NCBI GenBank assembly: GCA_036850595.1 | Contig: CM072166.1 | Coordinates: forward strand, 16,200,758-16,264,757 | Reading direction: 5' to 3' | DNA: 64,000 nt | Source of the DNA: Rhyacichthys aspro | Lineage: Eukaryota; Chordata; Actinopteri; Gobiiformes; Rhyacichthyidae | Shown here: in pieces, positions 41,401 to 52,100 of the stretch | Position numbering within the stretch: position 1 is the first letter of the stretch | Layout of the letters: the number at the start of each line of letters is the position of its first letter | Notes under the pieces: generated by a model | Database searches by the model: none | Told to the model about the DNA's origin: nothing | The model's input: only the letters and a program-made list of their open reading frames with translations | Program-made: the position numbers and the translations under genes

Positions 41401-44400
41401 GGGGTCTCTCACCACAAAAGAAAAAATGTGACTTTGTGTGTTACTGTTGCTCTTCATCTTCCAATCAAGCTCTCCGTGTAAACCAATGGCACAGCGTAAA
41501 ATGGCTTCTGTTTTGCTTTTGCAACCAACTTCCATGACAGAAAGTATTGTTTATGCCCCTAGCAGCACTTCTACACAGGGTCTGAATGTAATTTCACCAC
41601 TTGAAGGTAATGTTTTGTGTATATTTTAAACTTGTTTGCAGACATTATGCCTTTCCTCCTAATAAGTAATGTTTTGTTAGTAAACTGCGGTAAAGATCTC
41701 TTTCAGTTTTAGTAATACCCTAGAAACTGTCCTCTATGTTTTCCAAAGGACAACCTATCTTTCCAAATAGACAGAAAGATATCATTTCGTACATTACATA
41801 CATTGCCATTTAAAGAAATGATAACTGCTCTGCAATTATAAACAAATTTCTTATCAAACTACTCATCTGTAAGGAATGTACTTATAGTTCAGAAAAAGCC
41901 CTTGGACATTCTCCCACACTGAAAACTTGGCCCACTTTGAAAAGTGTTGACAACCCTGGTCTAGCCTATCATAGAGCCCTTGTTATTACAGTACCTTGTG
42001 AACTTCAATTTCTTTAATAAGAAACAGCCACTTTTCTTAGCTTTCAAAAACAAGCAGCAAAATTACACATCTAGTCCTTGTTTATAGGTTTTGAGATATC
42101 AGCAAAATCTCACTTGAGCTAAAACTATGAGTAAAAGATTTTTTGACCAATTTATAAGCTCCGACATAAATCTGTGGCATGTTCCAAAAACATAATTCAT
42201 ATTTAAAGTATTTTGTAATGTCATGGTGGCAACAACTTTAATGTCTCGAGCTCAGACAGAGAGCTGCTGCAGACTTAGTTGGACCTAGGAATAATAATCA
42301 AAAGTTATATTCCTCCTCTGCTTGATTCATTCTGCCTGTTTCTTTTTTGTGAGTTTGTTCTCATAAATATTTACTAAGCTTGTTCATAGAGATGTTTTTG
42401 TCAACATTTGTTACAAAGTTTTCTTATAACGGAAATTTAAAAGTTGTATAAAAGAGGCAGGCTTCAAACTGCGAACACTGATTTGGACGAGCAGCTTAAG
42501 TGTCAGCAGTTCAGTATCTGACCAAGTGTGAAATAGTGTCAGCGATTTCTGTTCAAAACAAAAAGCTAAATTCGATGAATATTTAAAGAGAAAACAGTGT
42601 AACCTCGTCCCGACAGTTAATAACAGCACAACTGCCTAAAACTAGAGCACAGCTTGTTGTTGGGAGGCATGTCAGACAAACTTCAATTTATTTATTTGAA
42701 GATGCTACAGTAAGTCTGATGAAACTGATCAGAAATGTCATTAAGAATTGATGCGAAAAAGTCCTTGAAGTAACTTTGCTTGCCTCTTGTTTGCACTTTA
42801 TACAACGGTTTTAGATCATATCATCGACTGCATCGCCGAACTCTGTAGTATACTATACTGTAGTAAGTCAAAGAAAAGAGTCCTCAGAAAAAGTCCTCAG
42901 AAACACAGGGGAATCAACTTTACTTTCTGCTTTCCTTATACAACCAGTCATTTGCAACAGTGAAACTTACTTTTGCAATTTTATTTGTCTGAGGGCTGCC
43001 TTGTCTGACCTTAAACATGAAATTTGAAGCCAAAACCGTAATTAAAATATGATAATTAGACAATTATGTAAGAAGGGAATATGACGCCTCAGTGTCAAGT
43101 GTTAATGTAAAAACACAAATTAAATGAATGTTTTGGTAAGGCACAATTTTAAGACTGCACTTTCTGCTCATTACTGAAGTTTTCCAGCTATTGCACAGAT
43201 TTGAATGAAACTGATAAAAGACTTAATGGTGCCCGGAGAAACCTATTTATAGCGCTTGTATAATTTCTTCTCACCTTATCTGGACTGTTCTATATAAAGA
43301 GCCTATACTTACTCCTCCTTCTGACCCGGCCAGCGCCAGTCCCCTCTCTGCCAGCCTGAGAATCACAACCAGAACATGTCTCATGATTCATTGTGAATTA
43401 TTCAGCTGGATATGAGAGAGAACAGAGTGAATGGAAAGACAGTTTGGAATAAACAGTGTCTTATTCTTTGACAGTGTTTACCTTCTGAGGACTTGAGCTT
43501 CCTCTCTTGTCACCACATTGTCTGTCACAGCACGGCCGCACTTGTGAGGCGTGCATCCTGCGAGAGAAACAAGAAGAAAATCAGAAAACAATAGAGCAGG
43601 GGAATCGGAATCCCTGCCTTCTTTCTCTGAGTTCGTTGTTTTTACATTAGTGGCTCTACACACATTGACATAATCACATTTTACAGTACGTTTTTCAGTT
43701 ATGCTGACGTTTAACTTTAACACCGGATAGCCTGATTTTGTGCAGTGCCTGGCTCGGTATGATGTCACAGGGCAACGCTACATAAAGTTTAGGGCAGATG
43801 GCCTCTGGTCGACCAGTCCACGTTACAGTTGATTACAATTCTTGGTGATCTTGGTGACCCACCATAGAGGCATTTAGGGTGCCATAGTCTGAAAATGACC
43901 AAAAAATAGATTGTACCATTGGAAAACTGCATTTTGTGATGATAAATTACGGATCAGATGCATTGACCTGAGCCTGTGTCTGGAATGTGAGTTTTCCTAC
44001 TGCTCAGTGTGCAAATGTGTAAAAAAGTTATGAGTGTGAGGACACTGGCTGACCATGATCAAGTGACACAAGCCGTTATTCACCAATGAACGACTAAATG
44101 AGTTTACAGACATTGTTGGAAAAACGAGTACTCTCCCGCGTTGTCTTGTCTTTGCTTCTCTGCAGCTGTGTTAATAAGAAGCAGTGGATGCAAGCAGAGA
44201 GATAGAAAAGTAATGCTCAGCTGAAGGATTAGCAAAGGGCTAGAAAAGTCGCCAAAGTTACTTTCTTTCTCAACAGCCTCCAACCTTTATCTCATACAGC
44301 TCAAGATGACGCTGCTGTTTAATGATATAAGTCTTGTTTATAAAGGGACAGTGACTGTTTGTACAGTAGTCTAATAAAACAGGAAATCATCCAAGCCAGT

Positions 44401-47400
44401 GGAAATAAGTGTTTTATTTAATATACCTGGGTTGTTTTATGAATTGTAAAACCCTGGTACAGTTTGTAACTCTTATATAAAACAGTGGCTGTGTCTGTTC
44501 CTGACTTAACTTAATCTTTTGCCCGTTAAAAGAAATTGCTGTTAGGGAAGCCCTGCTTATTGATTCCTAATCTCTCACATTATATTCTGATCCTGGACAC
44601 TGTAAGTCTCCCACTGTGCTGTTCTGTTCAGGTTTGAACTTTGAGCAACCTGCATATGAAATAATTTCCTATTTGTGCATTTTGTGCCTCTGCATGCCAA
44701 TCTGTTTGATTCCCCGAGGCATTGGGATTAAGAGAACATCTTTATCCTGCTATTAGGGATATATCTGCCATAAATAAATTTTGCAATAACATCATAAATT
44801 AAGGGAAATGGGGATGTTTCATGTCCTTAAATCCTAAGTACAGCTCTTGGTACTTCATCTCATATTTGTTTCCCTTATATCTTCGTGAGACAGCGCAAGA
44901 GGCAATGAAAAATAAGCAGAGCCATATTTACTCTGTTTGAGCATAAACAGGAAATGAAAGCACAAGGTTTTAAAATGATAACATGGGTTAGTGTTGTATG
45001 GATTTACTGTCTTTGTTTCATTTGACATGTTCCATTTTTATTTCCCTTGGCAGACTCTCTGATATAGATCTCGGGTCTCTTTGTTTTTAGAAAGTTGGAT
45101 TGTTTATGACAACTATGTAGCACCTTTATCTGCTGCTGCATTATTAAAGACTAATGGTAGTAATTACTAATGGCTATTTATAGTTTATTTTCATATGTGT
45201 CTGTTTTTTACAATTTATATTACTTGGTTGGGAGTGAAAAGATAAGATATATTATGATAGCACTTTTTGTGATGAGAAAATGCTGCGTTGCTTATTTGCA
45301 CTAAAAGTTCAATAAACGTTATAGTATTGTTAATGAAAAAATTGTTTCATTTATACCTAAAACATAAGGCTCTTGATTGCTACTCCTTCAAAAAAGTACA
45401 AAACAACATAACCTTGTTTTATTCATTAATTTATGAAAATCGTCTCAATTCAAAAGTTCTAGTGTAAATGAACATCATAAACTCCTAACTGTTTTTGCTT
45501 TTTGGGCAAAATGCGTAGTCAGGTAAACAGACTGTAATGCTGGCTGCATTCATCCAATCAGTCTTGAAGAGGACTTAAGGCAGAAATCAGCATTCATGTC
45601 TCAATAAAACATTCCCATGTCCGTCATAATAAATATCAACATGCAGAAAACTACGACTGTGGGAAACTATATTGCGAATCATTTTGAAAATATTTTTTCT
45701 CAACATCACACACAAAAACAGCAACAAGCTTCTCGAAACAGTGCACTTTTTAAAATTGAGGTAATATAATAATCCATTTATACAATAGACATTTTTACAT
45801 TAAAGAAACACTATGTTACTTTTCAGGCTGTATACTCACTCAAAGAATAAAGGAGACAAATACTGTGGCAAAACTCACATAGACTGATAGTTTGATGTAA
45901 ATTTTCAACAATGTATTGTGCGTCGCTTGCGTTGCAACACCACAGTTACACGGTGGAGAATCTGTCAAACAAGGTGCACTTTGTCTTTAAAAGAGGCTTT
46001 AGTGTCTTTGTGTCACGTTAGGACAACATCAAAATGGATTGTTGTTGAAATGATTTCAGGCTTCTGGGGTAAAAGTTACAGTGTTGCATTAAAATATCAT
46101 CTATGCAGCAAAGAAAAACTGTGTGGACAGACATGGTTAAGATCTGTCAGTCTGGGCAACACTGCCATCTACTGGACTTCTAACAAAATGACAGAAACTT
46201 TAAGAAGTACATGTGGTCTAAATTGAATAAAGCATCAGGATTACATTGTATTGAAGTTTCCTATTTTTAGTCTGAACTGAAGTGTGTTTTCAGGGGCTTG
46301 GATTGGTCAATACTATAATGGAGAGATGAGAATACCAAAGTGTGTATGAGAGTCTGATTATAAGTGTTAGCCCAGAATCTAACGAGGAGTTACAGCTTTG
46401 AGATGACTCTTAAGGTGAATAGAAATGAAATCTTATTCTAGCAAAGCAGCACAGTGCCTGTTCACACTGTCACAAATAACTTTCAAAATATCACAAACGG
46501 TAACAATGATGGATTTTTTTTGGTGATAAAAAATTCACAATATCAACAATATATCACCCAGCTACACAGCAATGAGTCATAAAACAGTGGTAAACTAGAA
46601 CTGTGCGCCTTATCTTGCTCTTTTACTGCACACAGAGATGCAAATATTGTCTGCATCGGTGGATTTAAACAGGAAATCTGTAGTCACTAGGCTTTGTTTA
46701 CTACAAACCTTGCACAGAGAGGCTGCCAGTAGCAGGTTGTATTTGCATAGCAGCTAAACGATGTGCATCTCTGAGTCTGAATAAGCTGTTTTATTATTAA
46801 TATTTATTATTTCACAACACAAGTCTGACTAGAACTAAAAGTTTAATCTGTTGCTTGAAACTAATCATGGCTAGAGAGAAAAGGTAAGAAAAAATTAAAC
46901 AAGTTTGATTCATGCTGTTACTGTGGGAGATGCTTTAATGTTGTTAGTGCTGACACCTTGTGGCAGTAGATCTGTAATTTTAAATAAGATTGTCAGTGGT
47001 GGTTAAAAAGAAAACGTTCTTAGATTTGTTTGTAATGAATGCACAAATATATGGTGCACCCAATGGACCCAAAAAGCTATAATACCCAATACAGAGTCTT
47101 TTATGTTATCACAAATATGCTTCATTTCTAATGATTTAATTTTGAGGCTATATTGCCCAATGCCTACTCTTACTCACAACCATTCTCTTCAACACATTAT
47201 TATCTAGCTTATAAACTATATTTGTATTTGAAAGAGATTGCCCAGCTCTAAAATAAATTGGAGTGTGTAGTTTTCGAGTCACATCAAATCCCAGATTGAG
47301 GTATTTTAACACAATTCTGAACACAATAAAAACTCCATGAATTGCACAGTCTGCCCTTATTTAGACCTGCACATTTTGCATCTGCTCATTTCTTTACGTT

Positions 47401-48570
47401 TACTCAGTCCTCACCTGGGTAGCGCTTGTAGTTGTCATAGTCCTCGGAGCAGGGGACGCTGTAGACTCTGGGCTGAGGGGAGACCAGGTCACTCTGATGG
47501 ACCAGTGTCTCTGTGACATCACCGTCCTGAGAGTTCAAGTACAGCCACAAGGAGGCGCAGCCCGCTAACAGAGCAACCAGCAGCAGAGCAATGAGGCCCC
47601 TGGACCCCCGCCATGAAGAGCCCTGCCTCAATGCATGACCTCTGGACAAGACAAATATATATTACAGCTTAATCAACCACAACACAACTACAACAAAGAA
47701 TGATTTTCAATAAAAAAGGTAAGCTACAGGAGGAAAACTATTAAAGGTGCAATATGTTGCAGTATACAAATGAATTAGGACTCTCCCTTCAGTAGGTAGT
47801 ATTTGCATATGTCTATCGGGCGGGAAAAACAGACAATTGAAGTGCCATTGAAGTCCACACAACAAGTGGGGTTTAGTTACTTCCTGTTTTTGTTCCTCCA
47901 GCTGCACAGAAAGGATAAATTGAGCACTGCTGCAACCAGGGCAATGATGTCTGCAGACCAATTGCTCCAGACAGAGGTGCCCAGAGCACTTTAAACCTCT
48001 GCTAAAAACCTACCTTTTTTTCATTGGCGTCCAACACTGACTAAGCAAACACTTTGGCTTTTCACTATCTTTTCTAGTTTGACTTTACCTGAGGTAATGA
48101 CACTCATATTTCACTGCTTGAAGCAGCACCATCTTTTTTACAATAAAATACATATTCATACTTGTCATCAAAAAGATAAAGCAACCCTTGTTTCAAAAGT
48201 ACAATGCACCTGACTCACCAGTTACTCCACTGTGTGACTCTCAGTGACAGTCACTATCTTGTCAGAGCATGTATCTCACCTGAACCAGTCACCTCAACAC
48301 AACTGTGCACACATCTTCCATACACACAATATTTATATTGACATAACCTACTGCTAGTGATACACATTGAGTTTAAGCGTACTTTAAAAAAGAATGCGTC
48401 ATATTAACCCCTCATCAGCATCATTATGTGTATTTATTGACCTGTATGGATCCTCATCACCGCAGCAGCACAATAACATTTCATTAGCAGCCTTCAACTC
48501 ACCGTTTGATTTTCTTCTCTATTTCACTCGCATTTGCGCCTTTGGCATTTCTCATCCGCACCTGCGCCAT
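18871..48570 (-). CDS. ogfod3: 2-oxoglutarate and iron-dependent oxygenase domain-containing protein 3, complete, nine exons
   Basis: Joining nine minus-strand exons (48503-48570, 47415-47641, 43482-43557, 43313-43355, 40855-40919, 39359-39415, 37797-37950, 31949-32072, 18871-19007) gives 951 nt, or 316 residues plus stop; the human protein, from memory, is about 319. Every junction is GT-AG and phase is kept. Residues 1-38 are basic and cytosolic in type. Residues 39-58 form one membrane helix, so this is a type II membrane protein. A cysteine-containing lumenal stretch follows, then the double-stranded beta-helix oxygenase fold. Visible metal ligands are the HxD pair His227/Asp229 and distal His285; Arg295 is placed to hold 2-oxoglutarate. 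N-glycosylation sequons lie at Asn212 and Asn264. The family resembles prolyl hydroxylases, but I know of no established substrate. The start is the first ATG of exon 1, in a promoter region shared with hexd. Identity is firm; catalytic activity is inferred from the conserved residues. Confidence 0.96.
20262..20745. mobile_element. Short element with inverted ends (MITE-like)
   Basis: The left end GGGCTGGGCGATA and the right end TATCGCTCAGCCC are inverted copies of each other with one mismatch, 484 bp apart. The sequence just inside (T-rich at left, A-rich at right) also pairs in part. There is no coding sequence. It sits in ogfod3 intron 8. Confidence 0.55.
22622..23168 (+). mobile_element. 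Array-carrying element family, copy 2 (with a short array)
   Basis: Left end ACATGTCAAACTCAAGGCCC; right end CCACTTTGAGTTTGACACCAC. These give inverted termini sharing TGTCAAACTCAA. The interior holds about eleven 21-bp units (22760-22988), then a unique segment with AAATGAAGATGAAATC. About 547 bp in all, with no coding capacity. It is the best reference copy for the family in this window. Confidence 0.7.
22760..22988 (-). repeat. 21-bp minisatellite (about 11 units) inside element copy 2
   Basis: Units such as AAAACCTGTTCAAGTCCAATT repeat every 21 bp. Read on the minus strand they match the unit of the large array at 10876-11975. Confidence 0.85.
23470..24560 (-). pseudogene. Broken hAT-family transposase gene
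   Basis: Minus-strand pieces in several frames match hAT (ZBED-type) transposases in order. First VVVHDSAANVVAALRILEEK with an RCAGHT motif. Then ITATLLNPEVTQRG and WSLLELEQDLKPFE. Then AALDPRFHK, then ELPILQDENPL and ENIVTKKR with NHVDMFTFL, the C-terminal dimerisation region. Frameshifts separate the pieces, there are stop codons inside, and the N-terminal zinc finger was not found. It cannot make a working transposase. Confidence 0.75.
26451..26490. repeat. (AT)20 microsatellite
   Basis: Forty bases of uninterrupted AT dinucleotide repeat in ogfod3 intron 8. Confidence 0.98.
29300..29600 (-). pseudogene. Non-LTR retrotransposon 3' relic
   Basis: The minus strand reads GLEEVSREREVYASLLRLLP, then LQPSPKMDD, the typical C-terminus of a very common fish LINE. 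The upstream parts RMPPGR-like and ERPRG also fit. Frameshifts and truncation make it inactive. Confidence 0.65.
31949..32072 (-). CDS. ogfod3: ogfod3 exon 8 (oxygenase core)
   Basis: Codes residues 231-271 plus one base, including VTYGSFDYTSLLYLSDYG and TGGRFIFMD, core strands of the beta-helix, and the sequon NRT at Asn264. Acceptor TGCCAG, donor GTACTT. Confidence 0.96.
34333..34765 (+). repeat. Imperfect GTT/GAGGAGTTG repeat
   Basis: Repeated blocks of TTGTTGTTG and GCTGAGGAGTTGGAG form a degenerate trinucleotide-derived array. It is broken at 34523-34580 by a homopolymer patch. An 86-codon frame across it on the minus strand (34565-34825) is low-complexity and is not a gene. Confidence 0.85.
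36599..36759. other. Stacked homopolymer runs, likely assembly artefact
   Basis: Nearly every base belongs to a run of A, T, G or C, including poly(A) of about 17, poly(T) of about 14 and poly(C) of about 11. Natural sequence of this kind would be very unusual. Confidence 0.6.
37797..37950 (-). CDS. ogfod3: ogfod3 exon 7 (HxD iron site)
   Basis: Codes residues 179-230. It carries the sequon NST at Asn212, then HDEYWHPHIDK, in which His227 and Asp229 form the expected HxD half of the iron site. Acceptor TCGTCAG, donor GTAACC. Confidence 0.96.
37951..39358 (-). other. ogfod3: ogfod3 intron 6
   Basis: A 1.4-kb AT-rich intron between a strong donor and a TCGTCAG acceptor. Nothing recognised inside apart from a poly(A) run near 39130. 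Confidence 0.8.
39359..39415 (-). CDS. ogfod3: ogfod3 exon 6
   Basis: Codes residues 160-178 plus two bases, reading YFGDQIRDVFTQEDFRLY. Acceptor CTCTAG, donor GTGAAT. Phase is kept on both sides. Confidence 0.94.
39416..40854 (-). other. ogfod3: ogfod3 intron 5
   Basis: A 1.4-kb intron. Nothing recognised inside. Confidence 0.8.
40855..40919 (-). CDS. ogfod3: ogfod3 exon 5
   Basis: Codes residues 139-159 plus two bases, beginning ASILDLHSGALS, a conserved family stretch. Acceptor TTCACAG, donor GTAGGA. Confidence 0.94.
40920..43312 (-). other. ogfod3: ogfod3 intron 4
   Basis: A 2.4-kb intron. The reading frames at 40983-41535 match no family I know and lack splice context. Confidence 0.8.
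43313..43355 (-). CDS. ogfod3: ogfod3 exon 4 (43-nt micro-exon)
   Basis: A short exon coding residues 124-138, reading LAERGLALAGSEGG, which matches the human segment of the same place. It is flanked by TTCTCAG and GTAAGT, and is only 126 bp from exon 3. Confidence 0.92.
43482..43557 (-). CDS. ogfod3: ogfod3 exon 3 (Cys-rich lumenal segment)
   Basis: Codes residues 99-123 plus two bases, including the family signature GCTPHKCGRAVTD and a TREEA helix start. Its two cysteines, with the one in exon 2, may form disulfides. Acceptor CGCAG, donor GTAAAC. Confidence 0.95.
43558..47414 (-). other. ogfod3: ogfod3 intron 2
   Basis: A 3.9-kb AT-rich intron. Short repeat-end motifs (CACTGCCATCTACTGG near 46160, and CACAATATCAACAATATATC near 46540) hint at old dispersed repeats. 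No gene. Confidence 0.75.
47415..47641 (-). CDS. ogfod3: ogfod3 exon 2 (transmembrane helix and stem)
   Basis: Codes residues 23-98 plus one base. It holds the leucine- and alanine-rich membrane helix (residues 39-58), then a lumenal stem ending in the family motif VPCSEDYDNYKRYPG. The acceptor follows TTGTCCAG and the donor is GTGAGG. Confidence 0.95.
47642..48502 (-). other. ogfod3: ogfod3 intron 1
   Basis: An 861-bp intron close to the promoter. Nothing recognised inside. Confidence 0.8.
48503..48570 (-). CDS. ogfod3: ogfod3 exon 1 (start codon, basic cytosolic tail)
   Basis: Codes residues 1-22 plus two bases of codon 23. It begins MAQVRMRN, is rich in Lys and Arg, and ends at a strong GTGAGT donor. 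No other in-frame ATG lies just upstream that would extend it. Confidence 0.9.
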
Positions 48571-49038
48571 TCCGACTTGAAAAAGCAGCTACAACGGACA
48601 AAAAAGTAACGCCATACGTCAACGCTTTAGTTTGGACCTGTTCATGTCATTCGCCCCGCCAACACCACCTGAATCCTCTCACTTCCTGGTAAACCCGTGT
48701 GCGCTCACCTGATTGGTTCGGCTGAAGAGAAAGCAACGCTGTGATTGGACCACGTCCGGGTCTAGCAGAGTTCAACCAGAAACAGCCTAGCTAATGTAAA
48801 CATAGCGTAGCTACTTTGAAGCTTTGGGGAGTAAGAGCTATATTATTTGCTTTTTACACGACACAGCGCTAAATGGAGGAACCAAAACAAAATTACTTTA
48901 ACACATTGACGAGTGAACGGGACAAATAAAGTTGTCAACACACCGGTTATTATTGGGACCTGGGTCTTTTGTCCTCATAAAAACTATTGCTATTGCTACT
49001 TAGCTATTGCTCTTTTGTGCATTTGTGCATCAGACAAA
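48571..49038. promoter_or_regulatory. Divergent promoter between ogfod3 and hexd
   Basis: The two start codons are 468 bp apart on opposite strands. Within this stretch are two inverted CCAAT boxes (ATTGG at 48712-48716 and 48744-48748), an ETS-type ACTTCCTGG at 48681-48689 and several CpGs. No TATA box is seen. This is the usual make-up of a bidirectional housekeeping promoter. Transcription start sites are inferred, not seen. Confidence 0.65.
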
Positions 49039-49125
49039 ATGAAGTGTCTACCGTGGCCAACTGGAAACAAACTAGTACACCTGGATTTGAAAGGTGCCCC
49101 TCCAAGAATAGAATATCTGCTCAAG
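49039..49125 (+). CDS. hexd: hexd exon 1 (start codon)
   Basis: Codes residues 1-29 with conserved LVHLDLKGAPP, the first barrel strand. The donor is GTAATG. The frame stays open upstream of the ATG, but that stretch does not resemble the family, so the ATG at 49039 is preferred. Confidence 0.92.
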
Positions 49126-52100
49126 GTAATGTGGTAATAATGTAAACTCACATTCGGCACAGATTTATCCCACAATGTAATGTTTTGTCTGTTATGTTCC
49201 ATGTTGAGCTGATAGAGGTGTTTGCTGAGCTGGGTGTGGATGGGCTGCTGGTGGAGTATGAGGACATGTTCCCATACGAGGGGGAGTTAAAGATGCTGCA
49301 GACCAAAGCACAGCCTGCTTACAGGTGGAATGTTACTATAGGCAGACATTTCTGAACATTATTACTTGTCAATAGCAAATGTATTCCCTCCAGAGAAGCA
49401 GTAAAATGGCCAGTGACAATTGGAAACACGTTGATCGACTCCAATCTCTCTTTAATTGTGTGTATTTTAATGTGTTTGTAATCCACAAATAGTCTATATG
49501 AGGTACATTCTCCTTAAAGGCAGGAGGCTGTAGAGGGAGTGTGAAGGGTCACCTTATTTGATTTATTTACTTTTTTAAACACTGAGCAAGACATAAGCTG
49601 GCTAAAAGTTTCAATGGGCTGTTCTTTGCGACATCCGATGTAAAAACAAGCCCCGATTATCATTCCCATTGTAGTACTGCTGTGCTCCTTGTTGCACAGA
49701 TGGAAACTCTACTTCTAATAAACAAAGAAGTGCTTTTAGATGACAAAAAATGACAAAAAGAGTGCAAGGTTCCCCAAGTTAATCCTATTTAATCAAAAAC
49801 TGTGTACATTTGTAACTTGTAAGTCATGATATCACTGCAATTCATTATTAAACAACTTGTCACTGTCCATTAACAGCAACACACAAATGTGAAAAAGCTA
49901 CTATTTCTGCTCTATTGACAGCCGAAAGGAAGTGTTGTTGATTCAGGAGGCAGCCAAATCTAAGGGCATGGAGGTCATCCCATTGATCCAGACATTCGGT
50001 CACATGGAGGTGACAACTACCTTTTATAACTGTCCTCAAGTAATTCACTTTATTGTATTTTGACTGTGGTCTGACTTGTGTTCGTAGTTTGTCCTGAAGC
50101 ATCGGTCTCAGTGGGACCTGAGAGAGGTGGCGCACTGCGTGGGCACCTTGAATCCACACAAAGAGGAGGGGGTGAAGTTGGTAATGGACATGCTCAGACA
50201 AGTCGTGGAGCTACACCCGGATCTGAACACCTTACATATCGGGGCAGATGAGGTAAGAAATACAGCAGAAAAAGTCTCACTCAGTCATTTCAAAAGTGAA
50301 ACAGTTTGTGGAAATTCATAATGGTCCAAAATGACCATGACTAGGGTACGAAATATCAAAAGGACACAAAAAAAGGAACAAAACTGTTATATAATTCACC
50401 ATAACATAAAAAATATGGCCACACTATAATTAGTAAAACATGCGATACACTTGTACAACAGTATAAATTCCAAGATTTAAATGCACCTTTAGAATAGCAT
50501 AAGGAAGTATGTACTGGTCACAAATTGTCAAAAGGGCACCAAAAAGTACAAAACTGTATTAAAAATGAGCAAAATAACATAAAAAATTGGGCTGTATGAT
50601 AATGCATCCAATAACTATGTTGATAATTGCAATAACGATTTGAACTGCAATACTTAAATGTTGCTGTACTACAATTTGATTTCAAGACTCCGATTGGCTA
50701 ATTATTTTGATATGAGAGAGATTATCATGATAGAAAAAGTTCTTTGCAGTACAAAAATTGCCAATATATATCATGCAGCTTTGAAAGACAGAAAAGGAAT
50801 TAAATAGGAGCTGAGTTGCAAATGACCTTAGTTCTGACATAGCACACTCTGTCTGTCTGCTTCTGCTCCAGGTCTACATGCTCGGGGAGGGAGAGGAGTC
50901 CAGACGGTGGCTGTCCTCACATGAATGCACAGTGGAGCAGCTATTCCTCAGTCATGTGACCAAAGTGGCCTGTGCTATTAAGGAATCATGGCCTCATCTG
51001 ACTGTTGTTATGTGGGACGATATGATGAGAGACATGAGCGAGGCCACACTCAGAGGTTAGTCAAGACCAAGATACATAATCATTTGAAATAATTTGTTCT
51101 TTCACCCAAAGGTTTAACAAATTACATTCTCATATTGCAATTGTTCAGTATATACATGATATATGGAGCTTTATATTTTTTATATCATTTTTAAAGTTGC
51201 ACAATATTTGCACAACATGCAATATCTGTATTATATACAGTATAATTTTCAAAACTAATTTTCCCATTACATTAAAATAAAAAATACATACCCAAGGATA
51301 CACTGTAAAAGATTGCAGCAATTTACTGTTGGTTAGTTAGTTTTAGTAGTAGCTATTTGGTTAAGCTCTGACATTATTACTTACTTAACAAAAAAAACTT
51401 TGCCAAAGTGAACAAAAAGAATTCCCTCTTAAAGATGATGAAACCAGGCCACAAATATCTTAAAATACACAGGAAAGAAACCAAAGTCACAAATCCTAAA
51501 AGCAGGCAAAATAATTATGCCATATACAAAACCTACCCAAATCTTACATTGGATTCCATTTTAATTTCATAGGCTTTCTCACAACAGGCATCCCAACCTA
51601 GATATGACAAATATATAATTTTTATGTCTTTCAGCCTAGCTTTGGATAAAATATTTGTAATTTCTTATAGTGTAACTTTTAGGCTCCTCGTTGGCCAGTT
51701 AAAGTGATACGATTGACAGATGTACATTTAAGGGGTTACATTGGTTTTCTTTGTGAAACAGACAGTGGTCTTGTGGGACTGGTCCAGCCCATGCTGTGGG
51801 ACTATGTGCCTAATCTGGATGTCGACAAAACAGGTAGGAACTGCTAATACAGCTTTAACCACTGTTTGCCGTAATCACATACTCACAAAATTTGGTCTTT
51901 TATAGTGTCCCTACTGGAGAAATACTGCAGAGCTGGTATGTCAGATGTGTGGGCGGCCAGTTCCTTTAAAGGCTCCACCAGCGTTTATACTTTTGTCCCC
52001 AGCACTCAGAAGCACGTGGACAATCACCTCCAGTGGCTAAAGGTGGCAGAGTCAGTGTCTGCTACAGTGAACCTAAAGGGCATCGCACTCACTGGCTGGC

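Noticed and set aside
41161..41535. 124-codon open frame inside ogfod3 intron 4
   Set aside because: No family resemblance and no conserved splice sites; probably chance.
48913..49038. N-terminal extension of hexd upstream of its ATG
   Set aside because: The frame is open but has no ATG and no resemblance to the family.
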